From positions 1-64,000 of the IMG/VR virus record IMGVR_UViG_3300043429_000249: a stretch of DNA of 64,000 nt, one strand, 5' to 3'. The translations under genes and the position numbers were made by a program. Shown in pieces: positions 49,692 to 57,170 of the stretch. The number at the start of each line of letters is the position of its first letter. Position 1 is the stretch's first letter. The notes below the pieces were generated by a model. The model was not told the origin of the DNA. It saw only the letters and a program-made list of their open reading frames with translations, and made no database searches. The stretch comes from a virus.

Positions 49692-50372
49692 TCACCTCAC
49701 AGGGTAGCGGACTTGCCCGCTACGATACATGTCTTGGCGGTTCTTGCCCTCGCCCAGTTGCTTGAGCATAACCATCGCCTCGTCGTACCGACGCTGGTAA
49801 TTAGCGATAACATCGGCTTCACCTTTCATAAAGGTATACGCCTCAAGTAGTGAACCGTAAAGCAGTACGCTATCGAAGTTGTCACCGAGCCACGTGGTAT
49901 TGGCCGTGACGATGGATTCAGGGTAGTAGAAGTAGTGCAGCTCTACGGCGTAGTTCGCATCGGGCGTTGGACCGAGGATATAAGAGTTTTCATCAAAATA
50001 GGCGTAGCAGTAGGGTAAGCCCGTGTCAGTCGGGTTCGGGAACGCCTGCCGGATGAAGCTAACATCCTTGTTCAACAGATACTCGTAGTTCCCGTCATCG
50101 TCGATCACCGCGATGGAGAAGTTAGCGAGCCAGTCGGAAGGCACCGACAGGTATTTGTTCCCTGACGTGCATGTGCCTGTCACGTTTTTGCGTAGGTCCA
50201 GAAGCTGGACCGTATTGAAGATGCGCTGCTCAGCCTCTTGGATGAACGTGTTAATCTGTTCAGTAGACGTCAACGTAACCGTGCTGGAACCGTCGGAACC
50301 AGTCCACGATGTGTTGGGGAAGTCGTTTTCGACGTATCCCTTGATCGTCTCGAACAGTTGCGCGTAGTTCAT
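49692..50372 (-). CDS. Phage adaptor protein (connector-type)
   Basis: 226 residues. FETIKGYVENDFPNTSW, INTFIQEAEQRIFNTVQL then FDENSYILGPTPDANYAVEL and LLEAYTFMKGEADVIANYQR: the helical bundle with a beta insert typical of phage adaptor proteins that sit under the portal, such as T7 gp11 and P22 gp4 types. It and the 51037 protein may form successive rings or one may be a paralogue. Confidence 0.75.
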   Translation of the reverse strand: MNYAQLFETIKGYVENDFPNTSWTGSDGSSTVTLTSTEQINTFIQEAEQRIFNTVQLLDLRKNVTGTCTSGNKYLSVPSDWLANFSIAVIDDDGNYEYLLNKDVSFIRQAFPNPTDTGLPYCYAYFDENSYILGPTPDANYAVELHYFYYPESIVTANTTWLGDNFDSVLLYGSLLEAYTFMKGEADVIANYQRRYDEAMVMLKQLGEGKNRQDMYRSGQVRYPVR

Positions 50373-50512
50373 CAGCCCATCTTCTTGCTGTGCCCAGTAC
50401 CCTTAGTAGCCGCACCCGTGCCACGGGTCTTCTGCGTCTGGGTATTGGCAACCTTGTTCGGGTAGCCGTTGTTGCCCATCGGGGCAGTGTAGGTCTTTGG
50501 CATCTTATCCAT
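50372..50512 (-). CDS. 46-residue Gly/Lys/Thr-rich peptide
   Basis: ATG 50512 after GGGGAAGGTCAAC; MDKMPKTYTAPMGNNGYPNK and TRGTGAATKGTGHSKKMG. One of several short basic proteins in 50.3-54.1 kb. Abuts the adaptor start (ATGA). Confidence 0.6.
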   Translation of the reverse strand: MDKMPKTYTAPMGNNGYPNKVANTQTQKTRGTGAATKGTGHSKKMG

Positions 50513-50633
50513 TTTTGTTGACCTTCCCCATGTCCTTCTGGACCTTACGGACTTCACGCTTCTGGTTGGCGATCTTCGCCAAGTTGCGTCCCAGCTTCAG
50601 CATCTGGTCGTTCGTTTTGCCACCCTTAGCCAT
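50505..50633 (-). CDS. 42-residue basic helical peptide
   Basis: MAKGGKTNDQMLKLGRNLAK and QKREVRKVQKDMGKVNKNG. ATG 50633, overlapping the next gene by 8 bases. The MAKGG start is repeated in other small proteins of this region. Function unknown. Confidence 0.6.
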   Translation of the reverse strand: MAKGGKTNDQMLKLGRNLAKIANQKREVRKVQKDMGKVNKNG

Positions 50634-50634
50634 C

Positions 50635-51027
50635 TTAGTTCTCCGTCTCGACTGTTACAGTCCCTACGCTTCCTGTTGCTAATAGCGTATTTGGAAGCCC
50701 AGATAAACCCAAAGGATTATTTAGCCCTACGGGGTTCCATCCCCACTGAATAATGCGACTACCATCGCTTGGGTTTCCGTCCACATTAAGCCCTGCTTGG
50801 TAGTACGTCGTATCAGGCCGCGGGTTACGCAACGCCTGAGGATCATCGACGGGGTACATACCCAACTGGAGCTGCGGCTGATCCGGTTCCCAGCATGTGG
50901 GGCACACGAGGATATTGACGTTCTTCGTCTTGATGACGAGCCGTCGAAGCTGCTTGAGCTTATAGCGAAACCCGCAGCGATCACACTGCGAAATTGCCCA
51001 CTTACCAGAGGCAAACCTGTTCGGCAC
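50635..51027 (-). CDS. Zinc-ribbon phage protein with fibre-repeat-like end
   Basis: 130 residues. Two CxxC pairs, CDRCGFRYKLKQLRR and CPTCWEPDQPQLQLG, give a zinc ribbon, then DPQALRNPRPD, a motif common in phage proteins beside adaptor genes. The last residues ATGSVGTVTVETEN copy the 22-residue repeat of the 1777-residue fibre protein (ATGSVGTVTV), which is unexpected for this family. Confidence 0.75.
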   Translation of the reverse strand: MPNRFASGKWAISQCDRCGFRYKLKQLRRLVIKTKNVNILVCPTCWEPDQPQLQLGMYPVDDPQALRNPRPDTTYYQAGLNVDGNPSDGSRIIQWGWNPVGLNNPLGLSGLPNTLLATGSVGTVTVETEN

Positions 51028-51036
51028 TTTACCTCC

Positions 51037-51747
51037 TTAGTAGAACATCTGCCGTGGCGCGATGCGCAACGGAGCCTTTTCACGATCCTCATCGCTCGCT
51101 TGCTGCCACAACTCCTCATACTCCGCTTTGAGTAGAGGGGCGCGCTCAAGGGCACCGGGGACCTTTTTCGACAGGTGATACGCCAGACCAGCCACCATGC
51201 ACGGGAGGAAGCGGAACGGGATGTCCTGCGTGGTCGTACCGCTCCCGACATCCTGAATACGGCGCAGACGCCAGTAGACGAACGTGTAGTAGTTGGACTG
51301 CTCCGGCGCAGGCCAGACATTGATCTGCGGGTTAGCTACTCCATCCACCGGATAGTCTGCACCAGATTGGCGGTTAATCCATACCTGAATGGGGCGACCC
51401 TGCGCGTTTTTGTTCGGGATCGTCGAGTATGTGTCTACGCTGATACGGCTAATGTTAATGTCCGTTTGTCCCTGACCGGACTGCGTACGGATCACATGGT
51501 CGATGAGGTCAATCGTATCCACTGGCAGGTCGTAGGTGATCTGTCCCTGCACCATGGCGATCTGCCCCTGCTCGATGGTCCAGAGGTTAATACCCCGGTT
51601 CGCCCACTCGATAGTCAGCAGGTTCAAGCTGCGCCGCGCCGTACGCAGGTCATAGCCAGACCGAAGCTCGGCACCGCAGCGCTCGAACGCTTCCTCAACA
51701 AGCTCGTTGAGGTTCAGGTTAAATGCCGTGGTGCCACTGGTTGTCAT
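51037..51747 (-). CDS. Head-tail adaptor (P22 gp4 / connector-type)
   Basis: 236 residues. LNLNELVEEAFERCGAELRS, LRTARRSLNLLTIEWANRG, FVYWRLRRIQDVG and FRFLPCMVAGLAYHLSKKVP are the helical core and C-terminal helix of adaptor proteins that bind the portal. With the 49692 protein it connects portal and tail hub. Confidence 0.8.
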   Translation of the reverse strand: MTTSGTTAFNLNLNELVEEAFERCGAELRSGYDLRTARRSLNLLTIEWANRGINLWTIEQGQIAMVQGQITYDLPVDTIDLIDHVIRTQSGQGQTDINISRISVDTYSTIPNKNAQGRPIQVWINRQSGADYPVDGVANPQINVWPAPEQSNYYTFVYWRLRRIQDVGSGTTTQDIPFRFLPCMVAGLAYHLSKKVPGALERAPLLKAEYEELWQQASDEDREKAPLRIAPRQMFY

Positions 51748-52139
51748 CTAAATCTCGCTGTCTTCTTGGCGACGGACTTCGGCTGCTTGACGAACTGCTT
51801 GCCTGCCTTCGTACCTTCGCGCTTAGCCTTGGTTGTAGCAGCATATTCAGAAGAAGTCAGCGCCTGACGCGCTTTCTTGGGCAGGTATCGTTCGCCGGTT
51901 GCCTTGGGGCCTTGGGTCGAGGGTTTGCCGGACTTGGTACCCCAGTCTTCCTTGGTCCACTTCGACAGCGACTTCTGGGCTTCCGTCTTAGGGCCGGAGT
52001 AGCCGCCCCCAGACTTCTTATACCGCTGGGATGCGAGCTGGGCTTTGCGGGCGGACCACTGGCCGGGTTTACCGCCTTTGTCGCTAGCCTTTACAGCGGC
52101 AACAATGCGTTTCCACTTACCTTCGTCCGTCCGCGCCAT
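51744..52139 (-). CDS. DUF5872-type basic protein
   Basis: 131 residues, very Lys-rich. KWKRIVAAVKASDKGGKPGQ, WSARKAQLASQRYKKSGGGY and KEDWGTKSGKPSTQGPKATG are the DUF5872 signature; the tail KAGKQFVKQPKSVAKKTARF is basic. The charge suggests DNA or RNA binding or packaging inside the head. Overlaps the adaptor start by 4 bases. Confidence 0.8.
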   Translation of the reverse strand: MARTDEGKWKRIVAAVKASDKGGKPGQWSARKAQLASQRYKKSGGGYSGPKTEAQKSLSKWTKEDWGTKSGKPSTQGPKATGERYLPKKARQALTSSEYAATTKAKREGTKAGKQFVKQPKSVAKKTARFR

Positions 52140-52151
52140 ACAGATGCACCT

Positions 52152-52301
52152 TTACCGACAGGGTGTGCCATCAGCACGGGGGCACTCATCGACCGAGCCA
52201 TCAACATCACTGGTAGCGACGGGCTGCGGCTGCGGGTCCTTAGCCGGTTCAGAGCAAGCTGCGACGGAGACCAAGATGGCTAGAGCAAAAAACTTCTTCA
52301 T
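52152..52301 (-). CDS. Small lipoprotein
   Basis: 49 residues, ATG 52301 after GTAAGGAGAACACC. MKKFFALAILVSVAAC is a signal peptide with lipobox VAAC (Cys16). The mature part, SEPAKDPQPQPVATSD and two more Cys, is Pro-rich like o-spanins (Rz1) of Gram-negative phages. A possible inner-membrane partner is at 52927. Lysis role is inference; a moron lipoprotein is the alternative. Confidence 0.72.
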   Translation of the reverse strand: MKKFFALAILVSVAACSEPAKDPQPQPVATSDVDGSVDECPRADGTPCR

Positions 52302-52311
52302 GGTGTTCTCC

Positions 52312-52596
52312 TTACTTCTTGAAGCCTTTCAGCACCTGTGCAAACCGGGCACGCTGGCCCAACTTACCGGGAGCCTTAGCGGCCTTAGCGAGCTTCTTAG
52401 CCGGGATCGGTTCACCCTTTTTGGCCCCAAGAGCCGAGCGCAGCGCACCCGGCTTCTTGATCGCCTTGCTAATCCACTTCGTGCTGCCACCCTTGGCGTA
52501 TTCGGTGACGACGTTCGGGTTATCCTTGCGGACGACCTTCTTGCCCTTGGGCATCTTCGACGCCTTCATGTCACCCATGCCACGGCAGGCACGCAT
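52312..52596 (-). CDS. Basic Lys/Ala-rich protein, 94 residues
   Basis: ATG 52596 overlaps the previous TAA (TAATG). MKASKMPKGKKVVRKDNPNV, TEYAKGGSTKWISKAIKKPG and KKLAKAAKAPGKLGQRARF: histone-like composition with one AKGG. A shorter start at the internal ATG (MKASKM) is possible. Part of the basic cluster. Confidence 0.65.
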   Translation of the reverse strand: MRACRGMGDMKASKMPKGKKVVRKDNPNVVTEYAKGGSTKWISKAIKKPGALRSALGAKKGEPIPAKKLAKAAKAPGKLGQRARFAQVLKGFKK

Positions 52597-52922
52597 TACT
52601 TAGCGCCTTTGCAGCGGGTCTTGCCCTTCATGGCAATACCGTCGATGGAGCCGCCCTTGGCGTAGCACTTGCCGCCACCTGCCATCTTCGGCATCATCGC
52701 CTTGGTCTTACCCTTCTTGGCAATACCATTGGCCGACGAACGGAACGAACCCCCCTTAGCCATCTTCTTCATCGAAGCGCCTTCACCCTTTTCGCCGCGT
52801 TGGACGCTATCGGGACGACCCTTAGCCATGGCTTCACGGTCCTTTTGCATAGACGTGAACATGTCACGAGCCTGCTTGTTGCTGGCTTTCGGGAGTTCTT
52901 TTGTACCTTTGTATGCGGGCAT
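52596..52922 (-). CDS. Basic KGG-repeat protein, 108 residues
   Basis: ATG 52922 after GAAAGGTTAACG. MPAYKGTKELPKASNKQARD, then three copies of an AKGGS / IAxKGKTK pattern (MAKGGSFRSSANGIAKKGKT and YAKGGSIDGIAMKGKTRCKG). Internal repeats rich in Lys and Gly suggest nucleic-acid contact. Function unknown. Confidence 0.68.
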   Translation of the reverse strand: MPAYKGTKELPKASNKQARDMFTSMQKDREAMAKGRPDSVQRGEKGEGASMKKMAKGGSFRSSANGIAKKGKTKAMMPKMAGGGKCYAKGGSIDGIAMKGKTRCKGAK

Positions 52923-52926
52923 GACG

Positions 52927-53193
52927 TTAACCTTTCTTTCCGATCTCATCGAGCTTGGCCTCAAGGCGCTCGAAAGCCTTATCAAAACGCTCACCTAACT
53001 TATCGACCGTTACGTTCATCTCCGCACGGGTGACGTGGTCGCGGGCAATCTCTTCGCGCGTCTTATTAAGCAGGATACCGAGGCGATCTACCTCCCCGAA
53101 CCGGCTGTCGATATGATCTAGCTTACCCTTCGCCATGAAGCCGATAAGCCCGACGATAGCGCTGAGGATAACGTTCCACACTAACATTTCCAT
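52927..53193 (-). CDS. Membrane-anchored coiled-coil protein
   Basis: 88 residues. MEMLVWNVILSAIVGLIGFM is an N-terminal membrane segment, followed by a long coiled coil (DHIDSRFGEVDRLGILLNKT to ERFDKAFERLEAKLDEIGKK). This layout fits an inner-membrane spanin or an XhlA-type lysis accessory. The lipoprotein at 52152 is a possible partner. Confidence 0.72.
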   Translation of the reverse strand: MEMLVWNVILSAIVGLIGFMAKGKLDHIDSRFGEVDRLGILLNKTREEIARDHVTRAEMNVTVDKLGERFDKAFERLEAKLDEIGKKG

Positions 53194-53610
53194 TTAGCAG
53201 TTCCACGCTTTAAAATACTCGTCCCATTCCGGCGCATCTTTACTTGCGTACAAGTACTGCGCCGCAAACTCTAACAAGACTGGGTCATCGCGGAAATGCC
53301 CAAGACCCCTGTTACAGTGGTTACATAACATACCCCGGATCGCCCCGGTACTATGGTCATGGTCTACAACGAGGTTTTCTTCCGAACCGCATATAACACA
53401 CTCTGTAGTGGAAGCCTTAAGCTCTTTAAGGTCCTCGTCACTAATTACGTCACGGAACTTACCCCGTGCGATCTCGTTACGGTACGTAGACCGGCAGGAG
53501 CGACACCAACTATCAAAACCTGACTTAGTACGGTTATGCGGCGGGAAATGTTCCGCGTTGAGCGGTTTATCCGTGCGGCATCGGGTGCAAGTTTTGGTAA
53601 GCACGATCAT
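53194..53610 (-). CDS. Recombination endonuclease VII-like (HNH)
   Basis: 138 residues. CTRCRTDKPLNAEHF and WCRSCRSTYR form a first Cys-rich part; CVICGSEENLVVDHDHSTGA and RGMLCNHCNRGLGHFRDDP are the endonuclease VII (T4 gp49-type) core with two CxxC and the HDH catalytic site. It would resolve branched DNA before packaging, or be a mobile HNH gene. Confidence 0.88.
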   Translation of the reverse strand: MIVLTKTCTRCRTDKPLNAEHFPPHNRTKSGFDSWCRSCRSTYRNEIARGKFRDVISDEDLKELKASTTECVICGSEENLVVDHDHSTGAIRGMLCNHCNRGLGHFRDDPVLLEFAAQYLYASKDAPEWDEYFKAWNC

Positions 53611-53611
53611 A

Positions 53612-53872
53612 TCAACAATCCCACTTTCGCAACGACAGCGCCTTACGGGTCGGGCGCCCCTTTTCGTCCTTCATAGGACCGGGCATACCAGACATTCTGG
53701 CGCAGAAGCTCTTCCGACGCGCCGCAGCTTTGGGTGACTTCTTGGCCTGTTTAGAGGAGACTGGCGGTTTCAGGTTCATCCCCTGCTTCTTCGCAGACGC
53801 GCGGCCCTTAGCGTTCAGGCCACCCTTAGGGTTTTTACCTTCCTTGCGGGTCCATGCAGGGGATTTAGCCAT
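53612..53872 (-). CDS. DUF6321-type basic protein
   Basis: 86 residues. AWTRKEGKNPKGGLNAKGRA, then SPKAAARRKSFCARMSGMPG and MKDEKGRPTRKALSLRKWDC are the conserved DUF6321 sequence seen in many environmental phages. Strongly basic; role unknown, likely DNA-associated. Confidence 0.82.
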   Translation of the reverse strand: MAKSPAWTRKEGKNPKGGLNAKGRASAKKQGMNLKPPVSSKQAKKSPKAAARRKSFCARMSGMPGPMKDEKGRPTRKALSLRKWDC

Positions 53873-54045
53873 TAGACAAACCGCCCTTTCGTCTTACCCT
53901 TGGTGGCGCAGCCGTCAGCGCGAGCCGAAGCGGAGCCACCCTTGGCGAGCTTGGTAAGAGGCTTACCCTTATGCTTAGCACGCTCGTGCTTGTGCACAGC
54001 GGAGGCGATCATAGCCTTATCCTGCTTGATGTCTGACTTATCCAT
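53872..54045 (-). CDS. 57-residue basic protein with AKGGS motif
   Basis: ATG 54045. MDKSDIKQDKAMIASAVHKH, ERAKHKGKPLTKLAKGGSAS and RADGCATKGKTKGRF. Shares the AKGGS/KGKTK motifs of the 52596 protein. Its stop overlaps the DUF6321 start (TAATG). Confidence 0.7.
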   Translation of the reverse strand: MDKSDIKQDKAMIASAVHKHERAKHKGKPLTKLAKGGSASARADGCATKGKTKGRFV

Positions 54046-54779
54046 TATGCAGCCTCCTTCTTGGGCACGATCATCGGGTAGAGGACGTCGTTGCCGAAAT
54101 TACCGACGTATTCCTGAACGCCCATGTGGCCGAGCGTGATCGACGGATCGACCCACACTTCAAAGCCCGCATCACGGACGCGATCACAGAAGAGAAAGTC
54201 TTCCCCGATATAACCTTCCTCGGTCAACTCGAAGTCGAAGAGGCAGGGGACAACGCGGTCACTACGCTTATCGTAGTATTTCCACTCGGGGTGAAGTTCG
54301 GTCAGGGTCACGAATACTTCGCGCCGGACCAGCATGAAGGCGGTAGCAACGCGCTCAGCGCGGACCAGACCCATGCGATTCATGGTAAGTTCTTGGTTTT
54401 CGTCGTAGTCGAGGTTGGCGATGTACACCTTGTCCTCGCTACGCGTGCGCGGCACTGCGGCGACAATACCCTTCTTGGGGTCCGACCCCCACGCCATAAG
54501 GCGCAGGATATCATCCGGTTCGAAGTTGATGTCGCTGTCTACGAACAGCAGGTAGTCGCATGTGGACTCCAGCATGTCTTGAGCAAGCAGGTTACGCGCA
54601 CGCGAGACGACGGAGCAGCCACAGATACTACCGATCTGGATGTCGATCCCGTGCTTTGGTGCGGCCTGCGCAAACCGGGCAAGGGAAATCGCCAGCTTCA
54701 AGGAGACCTTGAAGTCGTAGGCGGGAAGAGCGATGAAGATGCTCTTACCCGCTAGATCGTAGCTCTGTTCGTTCTGCAT
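54045..54779 (-). CDS. Glycosyltransferase-like protein (GT-A fold), late module
   Basis: 244 residues. SIFIALPAYDFKVSLKLAIS, SRARNLLAQDMLESTCDYLL and FVDSDINFEPDDILRLMAWG with a DSD metal motif; VATAFMLVRREVF and GEDFLFCDRVRDAGFEVWVD follow. It parallels the 15583 protein (SRARNxL..., FIDADIGF, EDYHFC). Expressed with structural genes, it may glycosylate virion proteins. Substrate unknown. Confidence 0.82.
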   Translation of the reverse strand: MQNEQSYDLAGKSIFIALPAYDFKVSLKLAISLARFAQAAPKHGIDIQIGSICGCSVVSRARNLLAQDMLESTCDYLLFVDSDINFEPDDILRLMAWGSDPKKGIVAAVPRTRSEDKVYIANLDYDENQELTMNRMGLVRAERVATAFMLVRREVFVTLTELHPEWKYYDKRSDRVVPCLFDFELTEEGYIGEDFLFCDRVRDAGFEVWVDPSITLGHMGVQEYVGNFGNDVLYPMIVPKKEAA

Positions 54780-54782
54780 ATA

Positions 54783-55091
54783 TCACCCATAGAAAATGAC
54801 GGTTGACGCCGTGTTCGTCACAGTAGCGTACAAACCATTTTCCGCAAGGATGCCCTGATCCGGTACAAGGAAGTACAACGAACCAGCATTCGCAGCCGTG
54901 GGGGTGTTGACTGTCAGAAGCGTGTTGCCACCATTACCATCGGTAATAACCACCGAACCCGCCGAAGCACCGCACACGGCGTAAATAGCCTTGATGCGGG
55001 TACGGAAGGTGCAGTCAGCATTGCTCTGGGTCTTGAAGACACCAGTAGCTGCCAGCGGCTGGGTGGATTTGACGTCAGTTTGCATAGCCAT
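54783..55091 (-). CDS. Small virion protein, 102 residues
   Basis: VKSTQPLAATGVFKTQSNAD, then AIYAVCGASAGSVVITDG and FLVPDQGILAENGLYATVTN. All-beta, typical of phage structural proteins next to the capsid gene. Not assigned further. Confidence 0.7.
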   Translation of the reverse strand: MAMQTDVKSTQPLAATGVFKTQSNADCTFRTRIKAIYAVCGASAGSVVITDGNGGNTLLTVNTPTAANAGSLYFLVPDQGILAENGLYATVTNTASTVIFYG

Positions 55092-55114
55092 AGGAAGGCC
55101 CTCCTATTGAGCTA

Positions 55115-55480
55115 TTAGGCTGCGCCAAAAACGATAACGCTGTAAGTAGCCGCAGCGGGGTCAATCGGGCTTGCGGTGATGTTCGACGCACGGATCGTAA
55201 CCGTGTCAGTAGCCGACACAAAAGCGTTGAACACGATGCCCGCAGTCGGAGCAGCGGGGAGACCCAGCATAACTTCGTCGTTCACAGCAGCACCAGTGAC
55301 CGTGATGGTCAGGTCAGCCTGCGAAACCGCCGAGATCGACGGGAAGTTCAGCGAAGCTGAAGCAGTGCGGATTTTGGTGATCGAAGCACCGGGGGTAACC
55401 GTGCCGGTTGTCGGGTTAACAGTCGGAACGTTGAAGCCGTTCTGCGAACCTACGGGACCCGAAAAAGTAGTCTGCGCCAT
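55115..55480 (-). CDS. Small virion protein, 121 residues
   Basis: MAQTTFSGPVGSQNGFNVPT and ISAVSQADLTITVTGAAVND then EVMLGLPAAPTAGIVFNAFV. Phage proteins with this start are found downstream of capsid genes and may be decoration or fibre-base proteins. Follows the capsid terminator region. Confidence 0.72.
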   Translation of the reverse strand: MAQTTFSGPVGSQNGFNVPTVNPTTGTVTPGASITKIRTASASLNFPSISAVSQADLTITVTGAAVNDEVMLGLPAAPTAGIVFNAFVSATDTVTIRASNITASPIDPAAATYSVIVFGAA

Positions 55481-55493
55481 AATTTATCTCCGT

Positions 55494-55525
55494 GTAGCAG
55501 CACATCCCCACACCGTCTCTGCTAC
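55494..55525. repeat. Inverted repeat in the capsid-distal gap
   Basis: GTAGCAG (55494-55500) and CTGCTAC (55519-55525) are exact complements in the 149-base gap between the 55115 and capsid genes. It lies just upstream of the 55480 start on the - strand and may be part of its leader or promoter region. No clear -35/-10 seen. Confidence 0.45.
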
Positions 55526-55580
55526 GTCTGCTAGGTCAGTCGGTGCGGGTATAATCCCTAGGTGAGTAGGTATATCACTT

Positions 55581-55615
55581 AAAAGAAAAGAGGGGAAGTA
55601 GTTTCCCACTCCCCC
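55581..55615 (-). terminator. Rho-independent terminator after the capsid gene
   Basis: On the - strand GGGGGAGTGG / GAAA / CTACTTCCCC forms a 10-bp stem with two G-U pairs and a GNRA loop, followed by TCTTTTCTTTT. It separates high-level capsid mRNA from the tail genes. Confidence 0.85.
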
Positions 55616-55629
55616 TCCCCCCTGTTTCC

Positions 55630-56541
55630 TTAGGCAGCGCCTTCGGAACCGTACATGCCCAGCGGGTCCGACCAGCCGAAGCTGTAACGTTCGCGGGCCT
55701 TGTAACGGACGTTGCCCGTATCGAAGTCACCGTCCATGCTCGTAGCCATCGGCGTACGAACAAAGTGCTTCAGACCATTTGGCACGTCGGTGGTCAGGAA
55801 CCACGCATCCGTGTCGGTCAAGAAGTGGTTGACGGCGTAGCCTTCCGGGATCGAGCCGTTCGACTTCAGCGCGTTGATGTCGTTATCGGCAGTCGAAACG
55901 CGAAGTTCGGTTTCGAGCAGTCGAGTAGCAACGAACATCAGGCTCGGCGGAATGACCAACTTCTTCGGCTTAGCTGCAATCAGCAGGCCGCGTTCATCCG
56001 TCCACGCAGCGATCTGAATGACAGCCGCTTCAAGCGACGTTTCGTTCAGGTCCGCAGCAGTGCTGGGGATGTTTGAGTTGGTGCCACCGGAGACCAGCGG
56101 GTGCGAAGCCGAGAACAGCGGTTGACCGTCGCCACCGGGGAAATCGGTGTCGAAGCCGTTGTTCAGGACAGCAGCAGCCTTGGTCTGCTTGGTGTACGCC
56201 ATGGCGCGGGCCAGAGCCTTCGTATAACGCGACGACAGCGAGTCGTAGAGGTTATCTTCGATGGCTTCTTCCGTGAGCGAAAACCCGAGGGCAATCGTTT
56301 CATGGTTGTAGCGAGCCGTGAAGACTTCCTGCGCGTTATCGTAAGCGATAGCCGAACCTTCGTTCTTAACCGGAGCAGCGGAGAAGCCCGACAGCTTGGT
56401 TTCTTCTTCGAACGAACGCTCAGAAGTCTCCGTTTCGAAGATTTCTTTGTGCTCTTCGCCGTAGCGGGCGTATTCCAGACCGAACAGGGCGTTCAGACCG
56501 GGCAGAAGCTCCTTAAGGAGTTGTGCGCGTGAAATTGCCAT
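55630..56541 (-). CDS. Major capsid protein (HK97 fold)
   Basis: 303 residues. LLKELLPGLNALFGLEYARY, YNHETIALGFSLTEEAIEDN, AVLNNGFDTDFPGGDGQPLF and LKHFVRTPMATSMDGDFDTG match phage major head proteins of the Mu gpT/coat type (the N-terminal arm, E-loop and GDGQPLFS motif). The terminator directly behind it and the adjacent scaffold-like gene support the call. Confidence 0.88.
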   Translation of the reverse strand: MAISRAQLLKELLPGLNALFGLEYARYGEEHKEIFETETSERSFEEETKLSGFSAAPVKNEGSAIAYDNAQEVFTARYNHETIALGFSLTEEAIEDNLYDSLSSRYTKALARAMAYTKQTKAAAVLNNGFDTDFPGGDGQPLFSASHPLVSGGTNSNIPSTAADLNETSLEAAVIQIAAWTDERGLLIAAKPKKLVIPPSLMFVATRLLETELRVSTADNDINALKSNGSIPEGYAVNHFLTDTDAWFLTTDVPNGLKHFVRTPMATSMDGDFDTGNVRYKARERYSFGWSDPLGMYGSEGAA

Positions 56542-56553
56542 TATTCAGTCTCC

Positions 56554-57153
56554 TTACACGCCAGTGGGGTTGAGGTACTGGTGCATACCCTGATTCCACT
56601 TGACGATAACTTCGGTGTAAGAACCGGGGTTACCAGCCGTTGCGGTTTCAGGAATGACGTCAACGACACGGACCGGCCACGTGGAAGTGGTGTTGGTCGT
56701 CGCGCTGACTGCGACCTGCGAGTTACCGGTGATGGTCGAACCCGAGTTCTGAACCAGAACAGCGTTGTTACCGACCGAAGTGCGGTTGACGTAGCTGATG
56801 GTCGTACCCGAAGAAACGACAGCAACCTTGTACAGAGCATCCGGGTCGTCCTGCACATAGGCAACGACGTCGGAGATGTTCGTGGTACCGGGATAATATT
56901 GACGGAACGTCTTGCCGAACACCGGATCGGTGTACGAGCAGCCGAGGAACACGCCAACGGGAGTAGCAGCGTTCGTGCCGGTGTCCTTGTCCAGAGTACC
57001 GCCGCTGTTCAGCTTCACGACGTCACCGTAGTAGATGGCCGTCGAGGAGTTGGTAGCAATCGGAATCTGGCGAGTGGCACCAGCAAAAACCTGCCCGCCG
57101 ATCAGATTGATCGGAATCAGCCCGTAGGGGGCCGAAACAGAAGGATATGCCAT
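56554..57153 (-). CDS. Head-associated structural protein, 199 residues
   Basis: VSAPYGLIPINLIGGQVFAG, SSTAIYYGDVVKLNSGGTLD, then VGVFLGCSYTDPVFGKTFRQ and YYPGTTNISDVVAYVQDDPD: an all-beta protein found next to the capsid gene in many phages; decoration or head-completion role is likely. Confidence 0.75.
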   Translation of the reverse strand: MAYPSVSAPYGLIPINLIGGQVFAGATRQIPIATNSSTAIYYGDVVKLNSGGTLDKDTGTNAATPVGVFLGCSYTDPVFGKTFRQYYPGTTNISDVVAYVQDDPDALYKVAVVSSGTTISYVNRTSVGNNAVLVQNSGSTITGNSQVAVSATTNTTSTWPVRVVDVIPETATAGNPGSYTEVIVKWNQGMHQYLNPTGV

Positions 57154-57170
57154 GTTAATAAGCTCCTAGC

